A DNA stretch of 35,319 nt, taken from positions 1 through 35,319 of the forward strand of contig WRGY01000116.1 of the NCBI GenBank assembly GCA_009786925.1. Reading direction: 5' to 3'. Every line of letters begins with the position of its first letter. Positions within the stretch are counted from its first letter, which is position 1. The notes under the pieces are model-generated. The model did not search any database. It saw only the letters and a list, made by a program, of their open reading frames with translations, and had not been told where the DNA came from. The translations under genes were made by a program, and so were the position numbers. Below are positions 23,309 to 32,019 of this stretch, piece by piece. Source of the stretch: Defluviitaleaceae bacterium (lineage in GTDB: Bacteria; Bacillota; Clostridia; Lachnospirales; WQUN01).

Positions 23309-24628
23309 TTAGGGGCAGCAGTCACGAGCTGTAGCGCGCATCAGCGCGTCTAATATCATGGGATGGGCGAATTCATTTGCTCTTCTGTTTAGGATGCCAA
23401 ATGTTTCGTCCCAGCCCCATGGATTTTCACGAGAGGGATGATATTCTCCGTTATCCCACCAAAAGCAAGGGATTCCGAGCGACCTCGCATGACCTACATA
23501 AAATTCTGCCAATGCGGCACGGTATGGCTCGTTATCGCGGTTGAGCGCGCCCATTTCTCCAAAGATTACAGGGATGCCTTGGCTCACAAAATTTACATAT
23601 GCCATATCCAGTGGCACGGTTATCGGGTCGGTGTCGCTCGGGTTGTCCGCGCTCCACACATCTATGGTACCTTCGGGGCCTGTACGCAACGCAAATTCCC
23701 ATGGTGCGTACAGATGCAATGTCAACACAATCCTGTCATCCACTATGTCCTCGGGTAGTACGAAGTCGTTTTGTGCCACAGCCGAAGAAGAAGCCGCATA
23801 GGTGGGTACTACAAGTACACGCGCTGTATTGTTTCCGCCTGTAGCGCGTACCGCATCTACAAACACCTGATTAAGAAGATTAAGATTATGCCTCTCTTCG
23901 GGTGTGCCGCCACTCCACTCTGCGCGAGAGCCGATTGTGCGCGGCTCGTTTAGCCCATTAAACGCTAATGCCGAGCCATAGTCACGGAAATGATATGCAA
24001 TTTGTGTCCATATTCTTTCGAGTGCGAACTTGGAATCCTCCATGTAGTCGTCATGCAGTCTGAAAATTTTGTTGTCATGGTGTGTGTTAAGCAACACCTG
24101 CAAACCCGCTTCCATTGCATAGTCTACGACCGTCGTCACTCGTGTCATCCAATCCTCGCGGATAATAAAAAACTCATCGGCGGCCTTATGCCATGTCACA
24201 GGTATGCGGATTGCATTAAAGCCCGCGTCTCGTACAGTCTCTATTGTTTCTCTGGTGGTTATGGGGTTGCCCCATGCCATCTCCATCTCATACACGGTGG
24301 TGGTGGTATAATCTCCGCCGCCGAGCCAAGAAAATCCAACGCCGGTATCACTATGCGTGTCCAAGGTGTTGCCGAGATTCCAGCCCATGCGGATATTACC
24401 CACCCACTCCGTTGCTGTCAGCGGTGCAAAATCATCTGTCACCACTCCGGGGCTTACTACAATCGCGGTTGCCACGGGTGCAGGTGTGGGTGCAGGTGTG
24501 GGAACAGGCGTAGGCGCAGGGGTTGCCAAATCCAAAATGACCTCTGCATCGACGACAACATCAATGTCGGTCTCCACCGCACATCCCGCAAAAACCACAA
24601 GCAACATAAGTAAAAACAGTTTTTTCAT
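23309..24628 (-). CDS. Glycoside hydrolase family 5 lipoprotein (endoglucanase-like)
   Basis: A 439-residue lipoprotein. ATG 24628 is preferred because AAGGAGAGG lies 9 bases upstream and the signal peptide MKKLFLLMLLVVFAGC ends in a lipobox. A Thr/Pro/Ala linker (about 36-53) follows. The catalytic domain has the GH5 features: MGWNLGNTLD, FNAIRIPVTWH, NTHHD, the acid/base Glu in FNGLNEPR (about 228) and the nucleophile in VIFGEMGAL (about 358), then FWWDNG. It would hydrolyse beta-glucans or related polysaccharides at the cell surface. It is monocistronic, convergent with the PpiC gene (8 bp gap) and divergent from yabP. Confidence 0.92.
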   Translation of the reverse strand: MKKLFLLMLLVVFAGCAVETDIDVVVDAEVILDLATPAPTPVPTPAPTPAPVATAIVVSPGVVTDDFAPLTATEWVGNIRMGWNLGNTLDTHSDTGVGFSWLGGGDYTTTTVYEMEMAWGNPITTRETIETVRDAGFNAIRIPVTWHKAADEFFIIREDWMTRVTTVVDYAMEAGLQVLLNTHHDNKIFRLHDDYMEDSKFALERIWTQIAYHFRDYGSALAFNGLNEPRTIGSRAEWSGGTPEERHNLNLLNQVFVDAVRATGGNNTARVLVVPTYAASSSAVAQNDFVLPEDIVDDRIVLTLHLYAPWEFALRTGPEGTIDVWSADNPSDTDPITVPLDMAYVNFVSQGIPVIFGEMGALNRDNEPYRAALAEFYVGHARSLGIPCFWWDNGEYHPSRENPWGWDETFGILNRRANEFAHPMILDALMRATARDCCP

Positions 24629-24707
24629 ATTCATCCTCTCCTTCTTATCTAATACTGTCATATTTTTCACTCCCTGTCTATATATTGTATTGAAGGGAGC
24701 GATGCAT

Positions 24708-25013
24708 ATGGCACAACCACTACGTATGCCCGGAGAGGAAAAAAAACGCGCACCATCGCGTCACAGTCTGACAATCGAAAAACGTGAAAGTGTAAGCGTA
24801 TCGGGGGTCACGGACGTAATCTCCTTTGACGAAGAATCTGTAATCGGTGAAACAGAACTCGGTGTAATAATAATCCGAGGTGTAAATTTGCATGTAAACC
24901 GCATAAATTTGGAAAGCGGAGAGTTATCCGTCAGCGGAGAGATTGACGGAGTCACTTACGAAAACCCTGGCGGCGGAAAGACAAAGTCGTTTATGGGAAG
25001 GTTATTTAGATGA
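24708..25013 (+). CDS. yabP: Sporulation protein YabP
   Basis: A 101-residue protein with the YabP/YqfC core: RHSLTIEKRESVSVSGVTDV, SFDEESVIGETELGVIIIRG and the LHVNRINLESGELSVSGEID strand pattern. It is needed for spore cortex formation in Bacillus. GAAGGGAG at 24692-24699 suits ATG 24708; ATG 24702 is possible. Its stop overlaps the yabQ ATG (ATGA). The yabP-yabQ-divIC order is a hallmark of spore-forming Firmicutes, here without the yabN/yabO genes usually found upstream. Confidence 0.9.
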   Translation: MAQPLRMPGEEKKRAPSRHSLTIEKRESVSVSGVTDVISFDEESVIGETELGVIIIRGVNLHVNRINLESGELSVSGEIDGVTYENPGGGKTKSFMGRLFR

Positions 25014-25516
25014 TACTGGATATGGGTGCGCAAGCGTGGCTTTTTTTGTCCACGGTGCTGGCGGGTGCAGTCATTGGTGTGTTTTATGATTTTTTCAGGA
25101 TTCTGCGACGGGTGGCCACGCGATTTAACACAGCGTGGCTTGTTACATTAGAGGATTTTTTGTTTTGGGTAATAGTCACGTTTGGCATGTTTTATTTTAT
25201 GCTAAACCAAAATTTTGGCGAAATAAGATTTTTTTCCATTTTGGGTGCGGGCAGTGGTATGGCAATTTATTTTGCGACACTTTCACGCTTTTTTGTAAAA
25301 ATCGGTGTAGCTGTGGTTAATTATATAAAAAAAGTAATTGTTACAGCTCTGCGCATTATATTTCTTCCTATTCGCATAATTGCCGGTTGGATTTCGCCGC
25401 TTGTTATGCCGATTTTACAGAAAGCACGTTCGGGATTGATTCACCTTGTACGTTATGGCAAAATAAGGATGAAAAAAACTAACAGAAATCTGTTTATTTT
25501 GCGTAAAAAAGTATGA
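25010..25516 (+). CDS. yabQ: Spore cortex protein YabQ
   Basis: A 168-residue membrane protein. Segments at about 8-30, 40-62 and 68-95 match the YabQ pattern (GAVIGVFYDFFRILRR, LEDFLFWVIVTFGMFYFML). A longer amphipathic and basic C-terminal part follows. It acts in the mother cell in cortex assembly, localising to the forespore membrane in Bacillus. Coupled to yabP by a 4-bp overlap and 13 bp before divIC. Confidence 0.87.
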   Translation: MILDMGAQAWLFLSTVLAGAVIGVFYDFFRILRRVATRFNTAWLVTLEDFLFWVIVTFGMFYFMLNQNFGEIRFFSILGAGSGMAIYFATLSRFFVKIGVAVVNYIKKVIVTALRIIFLPIRIIAGWISPLVMPILQKARSGLIHLVRYGKIRMKKTNRNLFILRKKV

Positions 25517-25529
25517 AGGTGGAATAATA

Positions 25530-25832
25530 ATGGAACGTAAACGTATAAAAAAACGCGAACGCCCTCTAGTGCTCGCGTTGTATTTTATTTTTTGGGCAGT
25601 TGCACTCATCATGTTTGGCGGGCTTTTTGTGAGCCAGATGGAAAGCTACAACAATCTACAAGCAGAAATCACTCGACTTAACACAGAAATATCACGCGCC
25701 CAAGCCGAAAAGGAACAGCTGGAGATACAGCTGTCCTTCTTCGATAGTGACGCATACTTGGAGCAACTGGCCAGGAATATGCTGGGTATGGTAAGGCCTA
25801 ACGAGATTGTTTTTAAGAATATCGCTGATTAA
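25530..25832 (+). CDS. divIC: Septum formation initiator DivIC/FtsB-like
   Basis: A 100-residue bitopic protein with a short basic cytoplasmic end (MERKRIKKRERP), one membrane segment (about 13-33) and an extracytoplasmic coiled coil (YNNLQAEITRLNTEISRAQA...EKEQLEIQL), ending with DAYLEQLARNMLGMVRPNEIVF, the typical FtsB/DivIC finish. It bridges the FtsL-DivIB complex of the divisome. Position after yabQ fits divIC exactly. GAAGGTGG precedes the ATG. Confidence 0.9.
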   Translation: MERKRIKKRERPLVLALYFIFWAVALIMFGGLFVSQMESYNNLQAEITRLNTEISRAQAEKEQLEIQLSFFDSDAYLEQLARNMLGMVRPNEIVFKNIAD

Positions 25833-25846
25833 AAGGAGAAATTATT

Positions 25847-27235
25847 ATGCTACAGGATTTTTTGACACCGCAAAAACAAAATTTTTGCGACCATACGGAG
25901 TTACGCGCACAGATTAACAAAAACAGGCGTGTCACTATGCTCGCGGGTAATATGGTTGCAAACACACAATCCGAAAAGGGTGGTGTTTCTGCCCGAGTAT
26001 ATCGCGGTGGCACCTATGGTTTTGCAAGTGGAGCAGAGTATACCCCCGAGAGTGTAAAATCCGTACTGGCCGCCGCTACCGAAAACGCGGTATTTATGGA
26101 TACCAACATAAAAAAGGGTGAGCCGCCACTGCCTTCACTTAAAGGCGCACCTGAAAAGGTTGAACTAAAATCACCCATCGCAGAGGATGTAAAACAGAGT
26201 GCCCTTATTGATTATGCTCGTGCGTTGGACGAGCTTATTGTTAAAAAGTATAAAAAGCTGACAGGGCGCACCATCGTTGCCGACTTGCTTTATAAAGAAA
26301 AGCTGTTGGCTGTGAGTGACGGAACGGACAGCCATTTTTTTCAGCCGCGTGCTATGGTTTATGCGTTCCTTACGATGGAAACATCGGATGGTGTGCCTGT
26401 CGAGCTGTTTAAATCATTTAGCCACGTAGGCCGTTTCGACGAGGCATTCAAAGACCCTCACGCTTTGGAAGAAGAGCTGGACAATCTCTACAAGGCTCTC
26501 TGTGATAAAAGCGAAGGAGTTTTTGCAAATGCGGGAGTGCGGAAATGCGTAATGCATCCTGACCTTGCGGGTATGCTTGCGCATGAGGCGGTGGGGCATA
26601 CCACAGAAGCCGACCTTGTACTCGGCGGCTCGGTGGCAGGCTCTGCATTAAACAAACAAGTCGCAAGTGAGCTTGTATCCATGACGGATTTTGCTCATAC
26701 TGCATTTGGAGAAACATGCCCGCTTCCTATATATGTAGATGACGAAGGCACAATTGCAGAGGACGCGCCGCTGATAAAGGATGGGGTACTGGTGGGTTAT
26801 ATGCATAACCGCGAAACTGCACGTCATTTTGGCGTAAAGCCGCAGGGCAACGCTCGTGCATTTGAGTTTTCTGACGAACCGCTTATCCGTATGCGCAACA
26901 CTGTAATACATCCGGGCAAAAACAAACTCGATGACCTAATCGCAAGCGTAGACGACGGTTACTATCTCGTAAAAACAAGTAATGGCCAAGCCGACAGCAC
27001 AGGTGAGTTTATGTTTGGCATAGACCTGGGATACGAAATCAAAAACGGCAAACTCGGCAAAGCCATCCGCGAGACCACTATCAGTGGCGTTGCATTCGAA
27101 ATGCTGAAAACTGTTGATATGGTATCTGATGATATGAGCTGGGAAATCGGCGGATTCTGCGGCAAAAAACAAGCAATGACTACAAGCATGGGCGGCCCTG
27201 CCCTACGCTGTGATATAAATATTGGAGGACGATAA
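25847..27235 (+). CDS. tldD: TldD-like metalloprotease subunit
   Basis: A 462-residue TldD/PmbA-family protein. The metal site HEAVGH (HExxxH, His about 247) is in MLAHEAVGHTTEADLV, followed by the conserved FAHTAFGETCPLPIYVDDEG and the C-terminal SNGQADSTGEFMFGIDLGYE. TldD carries the active site of the TldD-TldE heterodimer, which degrades unfolded or leader peptides. The partner gene follows after 1 bp. AAAGGAG precedes the ATG. Confidence 0.93.
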   Translation: MLQDFLTPQKQNFCDHTELRAQINKNRRVTMLAGNMVANTQSEKGGVSARVYRGGTYGFASGAEYTPESVKSVLAAATENAVFMDTNIKKGEPPLPSLKGAPEKVELKSPIAEDVKQSALIDYARALDELIVKKYKKLTGRTIVADLLYKEKLLAVSDGTDSHFFQPRAMVYAFLTMETSDGVPVELFKSFSHVGRFDEAFKDPHALEEELDNLYKALCDKSEGVFANAGVRKCVMHPDLAGMLAHEAVGHTTEADLVLGGSVAGSALNKQVASELVSMTDFAHTAFGETCPLPIYVDDEGTIAEDAPLIKDGVLVGYMHNRETARHFGVKPQGNARAFEFSDEPLIRMRNTVIHPGKNKLDDLIASVDDGYYLVKTSNGQADSTGEFMFGIDLGYEIKNGKLGKAIRETTISGVAFEMLKTVDMVSDDMSWEIGGFCGKKQAMTTSMGGPALRCDINIGGR

Positions 27236-27236
27236 A

Positions 27237-28520
27237 ATGAAAAATCTAGCCGAATACGCTCTTGCACAACTAAAAAAAGCCGGCGCAGACAAAGCCTCCT
27301 GCCGCGCCACAAAAGGTCGCAAGGACGAATTTAATATAGAGGCAAACCAATTTACACTACTGCGCACGGTATTTACCGACGACTTGCAACTAAAAGCCCT
27401 CGTAGGCGGACGCAAAGGCGTGGCAATTATAAATAAACTCGACCGCGACAGCATAGATGATGCCGTAGAGAGCTGTGTAGCATTGGCAAAATCCGCAGAG
27501 CCTGATGAAGCAGAGGATATAGCTCCCCTCATCGAGAACATGGATTTCGACACATGTAGTGGCGAAGCCGACATGACAGGGCTGTTTAACCGCTCAAAAG
27601 AATATTTGCAACAAATCCAAGATGAACTGCCTAAAATAATAATAGAAGGATTTTCTTCTTCATACAGTAGCGGCGAAACCGCCTATGTAAACAGCAATGG
27701 AGTATGTTTTACGTCCAAAAACGACTATTACAATTTTAACAGCATGTTTGTTGGCAAGGATGGAGAAAAGTCATCTTCTTTTAATCATGGAGGCGCGTAT
27801 CTAAAAGACGTAAGCCAACCGTTTATAAATGCGGGGATGCACCGCCAACTCCTCGAAGAAGCACAAAAGTCCATCCACACCCGCTTGGTAGAAGGGAAAT
27901 TTACAGGCAAAATCATAGTCACGCCTGCTTGCAATGATGTAATCTGGGATACGCTAATGCATAACTTCCTCGGAGACCGCAGTATGGTCGAAGGCACAAG
28001 TCGCTGGAAAGACTCCCTCGGTCAAGCTGTAGCCGACAAAAAGCTGACCTTGCGCGCCGCACCGCATAACCCACTTATCGTAGCCGACCCTCGCTTTACC
28101 GCAGACGGCTTCTTAGCAGAAGATGTGGACTTTATCTCCAAAGGCGTACTAAAATCCTTCGCCCTATCGCTATATGGTGCAAATAAAACAGGCAAACCTC
28201 ATTCGCCCACATCAAACTACAACATCGAGGTAGCCACAGGCGAAACACCCCTCGCCGAGATGTTAAAAGGTGTAGAAAAGGGAATATTGTTAAACCGCTT
28301 CAGTGGCGGCTCACCCGGTGCGAGCGGTGACATCAGCGGCGTAGCCAAAAACAGCTTCTTAATAGAAAATGGCACCGTCACCGATGCCCTTCAAGAAACA
28401 ATGATTTCATTCAATATCATCGACACATTAAAAAATATTAATTCCATCTCAAAAGAATCCGTGTCGGATGGCGTGACCATATTGCCATGGTGCTGTCTCG
28501 ACGGCGTTACTATCTCCTAG
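27237..28520 (+). CDS. pmbA: TldE/PmbA-like non-catalytic protease subunit
   Basis: A 427-residue TldD/PmbA-family protein without HExxxH, as expected for the TldE partner. The start ATG 27237 follows GGAGG at 27224-27228; an upstream ATG at 27222 lies inside tldD. Conserved parts include FSSSYSSGETAYVNSNGV, GKIIVTPACNDVIWDTL, LSLYGANKTGKPHSPTSNY and the GGSPGASGDISGVAKNS loop. It forms the heterodimer with the upstream subunit. The end overlaps the deacetylase gene convergently by 11 bp. Confidence 0.92.
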   Translation: MKNLAEYALAQLKKAGADKASCRATKGRKDEFNIEANQFTLLRTVFTDDLQLKALVGGRKGVAIINKLDRDSIDDAVESCVALAKSAEPDEAEDIAPLIENMDFDTCSGEADMTGLFNRSKEYLQQIQDELPKIIIEGFSSSYSSGETAYVNSNGVCFTSKNDYYNFNSMFVGKDGEKSSSFNHGGAYLKDVSQPFINAGMHRQLLEEAQKSIHTRLVEGKFTGKIIVTPACNDVIWDTLMHNFLGDRSMVEGTSRWKDSLGQAVADKKLTLRAAPHNPLIVADPRFTADGFLAEDVDFISKGVLKSFALSLYGANKTGKPHSPTSNYNIEVATGETPLAEMLKGVEKGILLNRFSGGSPGASGDISGVAKNSFLIENGTVTDALQETMISFNIIDTLKNINSISKESVSDGVTILPWCCLDGVTIS

Positions 28521-29448
28521 TCCCTGTAAATTCATAACCCGGCATCAGGCCGCCATATACATGGTCGATTATTTCGGTAGCTGTCACCAGCTCAAAGCCC
28601 ATTTCGATAAGCTCCGGAATGGTGCGGCGCATCGCGTATATCGTGGTAGGGTGGATGTCATGAAGCAATACAATCGCGCCGTCACGGGCGTGATACATAA
28701 TGTGGTCGTGTATGATGTATTCGCATCTGTCGCGCCAGTCACGCGGGTCTATAGACCAGTTTAATGCGCTGTGACCCGTTTCGTAGGCGGCTTGTTGAAT
28801 CCGGCGGTTAAAATGGCCGAATGGCGGCCGAAAAATCGGTGGTGGGGCATGACCTGTTGCGTATTCTATGATTGCGGCGGTGTCCAAGATTTGCTGCACT
28901 ATTGCTTCTACAGAAAGCTGGGCCATATCCCTGTGGTCCCATGAATGGCCTACGATTTCGTGTCCCGCTTCAAAAGCGCGGAGCACAATATCAGCTCCGT
29001 TTTCTACCATGTCACCCAAGACACAAAAAGTAACCCTGCCGCCATGCTCATCCAATATATCCAGCAGATAATTTGTGAGCCAAATAGGCCCATCATCAAA
29101 TGTAAGCGAAATCATAGGGGCGCGATACACCCCTGGCTCACCTGTAGGAATCCGCACAGCCGCATAGTTTGCCGCATCAAATGTGCATTCCTCATATGGA
29201 TACGGCTCATATTCTTCGTAGTATTCGACCGGGTCATCATACACTTCGTAGTCGTCATGAACTTCGCTCACAACATATGTATATTCAAACTCAATAATAG
29301 GGGGCATTGTAGCCGGTGGCGCAAAGGTTGCCACCACATCATTTTCCCCATTGCGGTTTTGTGCAAAAACAACTACCCCGCCCGCTACTGCCGCGATGAT
29401 AATAATAACCACAGCCGCGACCTTTACCTTTTTATAGGACTCAAACAT
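28510..29448 (-). CDS. Membrane-anchored polysaccharide deacetylase (NodB domain, CE4)
   Basis: A 312-residue protein with an N-terminal anchor (about 9-29), then an acidic, Tyr-rich stalk (about 55-88, many Y-E-E-Y motifs), then a NodB domain: SLTFDDGP (116-121), the metal-binding HSWDH (168-172), FRPPFGHFNR (207-215), WSIDPRDW and VLLHDIHPTT (262-266). It removes N-acetyl groups from peptidoglycan or a similar glycan at the cell surface. It has its own near-consensus promoter and GGGGTGG before the ATG. Confidence 0.92.
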   Translation of the reverse strand: MFESYKKVKVAAVVIIIIAAVAGGVVVFAQNRNGENDVVATFAPPATMPPIIEFEYTYVVSEVHDDYEVYDDPVEYYEEYEPYPYEECTFDAANYAAVRIPTGEPGVYRAPMISLTFDDGPIWLTNYLLDILDEHGGRVTFCVLGDMVENGADIVLRAFEAGHEIVGHSWDHRDMAQLSVEAIVQQILDTAAIIEYATGHAPPPIFRPPFGHFNRRIQQAAYETGHSALNWSIDPRDWRDRCEYIIHDHIMYHARDGAIVLLHDIHPTTIYAMRRTIPELIEMGFELVTATEIIDHVYGGLMPGYEFTGTRR

Positions 29449-29473
29449 GCTTCCACCCCGATAAATAAAAAAA

Positions 29474-29502
29474 ATTATATACCATTAGGCACAATTAGTC
29501 AA
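29474..29502 (-). promoter_or_regulatory. Sigma-A-type promoter of the polysaccharide deacetylase gene
   Basis: On the minus strand TTGACT (29502-29497) and a perfect TATAAT (29479-29474) are 17 bp apart, 25 bp before the ATG. Confidence 0.85.
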
Positions 29503-29511
29503 AATCGAGCA

Positions 29512-29546
29512 AAGGCTCTCCGAAAAAACTTCTTTCGGAGGGCCTT
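29512..29546. terminator. Strong stem-loop, possibly a terminator
   Basis: Arms of 14 bp (AAGGCTCTCCGAAA against TTTCGGAGGGCCTT, 13/14 paired) around a 7-base loop. Neither side has a long T-run, so it is a weak terminator at best in either direction. The rest of 29547-29751 has no gene I can support; an integration junction of the following element may lie here. Confidence 0.5.
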
Positions 29547-29751
29547 CTCGTGTTTATCTTATGCGTTTTGTTATATTGCGTTGTGGGTAAAGCTTGCTAT
29601 TGCTTCGCAGGGGATTACGGTGACACTTGTGATATTTCAAATAAACTAAACATGGACAAAGTCAGTAATATCAAGGCTCGTACATGCATTTTTCCAAAAC
29701 CTCAAAGCATATGTTGAAATTACATCTATGCTAACCAAGGGGTTTATTTTT

Positions 29752-29892
29752 ATGGATAAAGATAAAATCGTACTACCTGAAAAACTGCAAAAGGAAATAC
29801 TGAAATTTTTCTTGAAAACATCAATACCACGTATAGCGCGAGAAAAAGAAAAAAACAAGGCTCTACCCGATGAGGGGAGAGAAAAAACATAA
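29752..29892 (+). CDS. Small companion protein of the serine recombinase
   Basis: A 46-residue basic protein starting at ATG 29752 with AAGGGG about 10 bases upstream. The product MDKDKIVLPEKLQKEILKFF, then LKTSIPRIAREKEKN, has the pattern of small ORFs commonly found directly before large serine recombinases of integrative elements. Its function is unknown. The stop shares a base with the recombinase ATG (TAATG). Confidence 0.65.
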   Translation: MDKDKIVLPEKLQKEILKFFLKTSIPRIAREKEKNKALPDEGREKT

Positions 29893-31364
29893 TGATGAAC
29901 ACAGCTATATACGTCCGTGTTTCAACAGACGAACAAGCAAAAGAGGGCTACTCTATCCGCGCCCAGATTGACAAGCTTAAAAACTACATACAAATAAAAG
30001 ACTGGGGTTTTTATAAAGTCTATGCGGATGAAGGCATAAGCGGAAAAAACATAACCGACAGACCCGCGATAAATGAACTTATTAATGATATAAAATCGGG
30101 TATTGTTACTAATGTTTTAGTCTACAAAATAGACAGGCTAACAAGAAGCACCAAAGATTTAATCGAATTGACAGAAATATTTAACAAGTCAAAATGTGGG
30201 TTTAATTCGCTAATGGAAAGCATTGATACACAAACAGCGTCGGGCAGAATGTTTTTAAAGATAATCGGTATTTTCGCCGAGTTTGAGCGTGAAAACACCA
30301 TCGAAAGGATAACTCTGGCTTGTGAGAAAAAAGTTAAAGAGGGTTTTACGCTCGCTGGCTTTTCTACATCTTACGGCTATGACCGAGAATCGGGCGATAA
30401 AATACAAAGAATTAATCCATATGAAGCTAAAATCGTTAGAGAAATATATCATATGTATCTTGATGGCAATATGTCATATTCTGCGATAGCTACAAACCTA
30501 AACCATAGGGGCATAAAGTCGAAAATGGGCGTTGCGTGGCATCATGCAAGCATAGGCGGAATATTAAAAAATCCTAACTACATAGGTAAAGTAAGGTACG
30601 CTATGGACGACCCCGACCGCTATTTTGAAGCAGAGGGAAAACACGAGCCAATTATTAGCGAAGAATTATTTAACAGTGTCCAAAAGAAAAGGGGCATAAT
30701 AAAAAAAGTTGCCTATACTAAGCGACCTAAAGAAGATAATTATTTTTGCGGTATCGTTTATTGTGCCGAGTGCGGTACAAAAATGCAAAGTAACGGAGAA
30801 CACAAAAAAAATGCAAATGGCGAAGTAATTGCAAAGCGTGGCTATCGTTGTCCTAATGTAACAAAGGGATTATGTAATACATCAAGATTTAGCCATAAAA
30901 AATTGGAAGTTGCTTTCGAGCAGTACATGGATAACATTGAAGATTTAACCGCTACGCCCGACATTTTACTAGAAGAAAACAACCAGCCAGATAGTATAAA
31001 TTCCCTACTTAGAGAAGAATGCGAAAACGCCATAGTCAAGCTAACAAAACGCGAAAAAGAAATTATGAGCATGTACATTAACGAAAGAATCAGTTTTGAA
31101 AAGTTTGAACAAATGACACATCTAATAATTACAGAAAAAAATACATATATCGAGCAAATAAATAATATCCCACCCGAGTCAACGGAAGATATACAACTCA
31201 CACTAGATGATATTGCAACCAATTTCCGCGAAAACTGGAAAGCTTTGACTAACAGCGAAAAAATGCAGTTTTTACATAACTATATTGAAAAGATAACAGC
31301 CTATTCAAAAAGAGAAGAAAAATATCAAGTTAAGGTGTTGAAAGTTAAGTTTAATAATGTTTAA
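29892..31364 (+). CDS. Large serine recombinase (integrase of a mobile element)
   Basis: A 490-residue site-specific recombinase. The N-terminal resolvase domain has the nucleophile in IYVRVSTDEQ (S11), DEGISGKNITDRP, VYKIDRLTRS and FAEFERENTIERI. The recombinase domain (about 155-265) includes NPYEAKIVREIYHMYL and GILKNPNYIGKVRY. A zinc ribbon follows (FCGIVYCAECGTKM, then RGYRCPN and LCNTSRF), then a coiled-coil region and a C-terminal part. Such enzymes integrate and excise elements between attP and attB through a 2-bp crossover. It is near the short end of the family's usual range. ATG 29895 is an alternative start. Confidence 0.93.
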   Translation: MMNTAIYVRVSTDEQAKEGYSIRAQIDKLKNYIQIKDWGFYKVYADEGISGKNITDRPAINELINDIKSGIVTNVLVYKIDRLTRSTKDLIELTEIFNKSKCGFNSLMESIDTQTASGRMFLKIIGIFAEFERENTIERITLACEKKVKEGFTLAGFSTSYGYDRESGDKIQRINPYEAKIVREIYHMYLDGNMSYSAIATNLNHRGIKSKMGVAWHHASIGGILKNPNYIGKVRYAMDDPDRYFEAEGKHEPIISEELFNSVQKKRGIIKKVAYTKRPKEDNYFCGIVYCAECGTKMQSNGEHKKNANGEVIAKRGYRCPNVTKGLCNTSRFSHKKLEVAFEQYMDNIEDLTATPDILLEENNQPDSINSLLREECENAIVKLTKREKEIMSMYINERISFEKFEQMTHLIITEKNTYIEQINNIPPESTEDIQLTLDDIATNFRENWKALTNSEKMQFLHNYIEKITAYSKREEKYQVKVLKVKFNNV

Positions 31365-31367
31365 CGA

Positions 31368-31395
31368 TTAACAGTATTACCGAATGTGATATAAT
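31368..31395 (+). promoter_or_regulatory. Promoter for the gene at 31418
   Basis: TTAACA (31368-31373) and a perfect TATAAT (31390-31395) are separated by 16 bp. Transcription would begin near 31402, giving a leader of about 16 bases that includes the GGAGGAA ribosome binding site. Confidence 0.75.
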
Positions 31396-31417
31396 ACCTT
31401 TGGAGGAACAATCAAAT

Positions 31418-31759
31418 ATGGACGAAAAAACAAACGAATTTATAGTTGAAAAAATAAAAAAATATAATGACAAAAATGATAAAGAAGGAAAAAAATTGTT
31501 ATTAAACGTATTAATGACTAGCTCTGTAGCAATATCTTTTGTTAATATTTACATAGGTACGGTTGACGCTAGTGATATTCATAAAATGGCAAATGAAGTG
31601 CTAGGTACATTATTTGCGACATCAACAATAGTCGGTTTTTCTTTGATAGTATCTAATATATTAAAAAAAATAGGTTTTTACAGTAGAATTGACGAACTTG
31701 AAAGCGTAATTCAAACCATCTTAGCCAATAACGAAGAAACGAAAGGCATTGTTAAATAA
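31418..31759 (+). CDS. Small membrane protein of unknown function
   Basis: A 113-residue protein from ATG 31418, chosen because TGGAGGAA lies at 31401-31408; an upstream TTG would put the ribosome binding site inside the gene. A charged, Lys-rich N-terminal part (KIKKYNDKNDKEGKK) precedes two membrane segments (about 32-52 and 65-88, LMTSSVAISFVNIYIG and TLFATSTIVGFSLIVSNIL) and a short helical tail. I do not recognise it. It is coupled to the next gene by TAATG. Confidence 0.65.
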   Translation: MDEKTNEFIVEKIKKYNDKNDKEGKKLLLNVLMTSSVAISFVNIYIGTVDASDIHKMANEVLGTLFATSTIVGFSLIVSNILKKIGFYSRIDELESVIQTILANNEETKGIVK

Positions 31760-32019
31760 TGGAAATAGATATAATGGATTCTATCACGTTAAGTGATAGA
31801 AATGAATATTTAGTAGTAGGAAAAACAGTTTATAATGACAATACATATTATTTTTTGGTTGATGAAAAGAACAACGCAAACATTAAGTTTTGCCTAGAAA
31901 AAATTGAAACAAAAACACTTGTGGAAATTGATGATATAAACTTAACGCGGATATTAGTACCATTATTTTCAAATTCCACTAATTTAGAATATTTAAAAGC
32001 CAATCTACAGGATAATTAA
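31759..32019 (+). CDS. Small DUF1292-like protein
   Basis: An 86-residue acidic protein whose pattern (ITLSDRNEYLVVGKTVYNDN, TYYFLVDEKNNANIKFCLE) resembles small proteins on Firmicute mobile elements that begin with a D.NEY.V....Y....YYYL motif, close to the DUF1292 type. No function is known. Its ATG shares a base with the stop of the preceding membrane protein. Its last 41 bp overlap the convergent gene. Confidence 0.55.
   Translation: MEIDIMDSITLSDRNEYLVVGKTVYNDNTYYFLVDEKNNANIKFCLEKIETKTLVEIDDINLTRILVPLFSNSTNLEYLKANLQDN

Noticed and set aside
24463-24530. Short repeats that could suggest a CRISPR-like or tandem array
   Set aside because: They are codons of the Thr/Pro/Ala linker of the GH5 lipoprotein. 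No spaced direct repeats typical of CRISPR occur anywhere in the window.
24357-24707. Extended N-terminus of yabP starting at 24357
   Set aside because: The extension lies antisense to the GH5 gene, reads as low-complexity Val/Gly/Thr from its linker, and a proper ribosome binding site precedes 24708.
29547-29751. Attachment site (attL) of the serine-recombinase element
   Set aside because: Without the other end or an empty site, no core duplication can be identified, so no coordinates are claimed.
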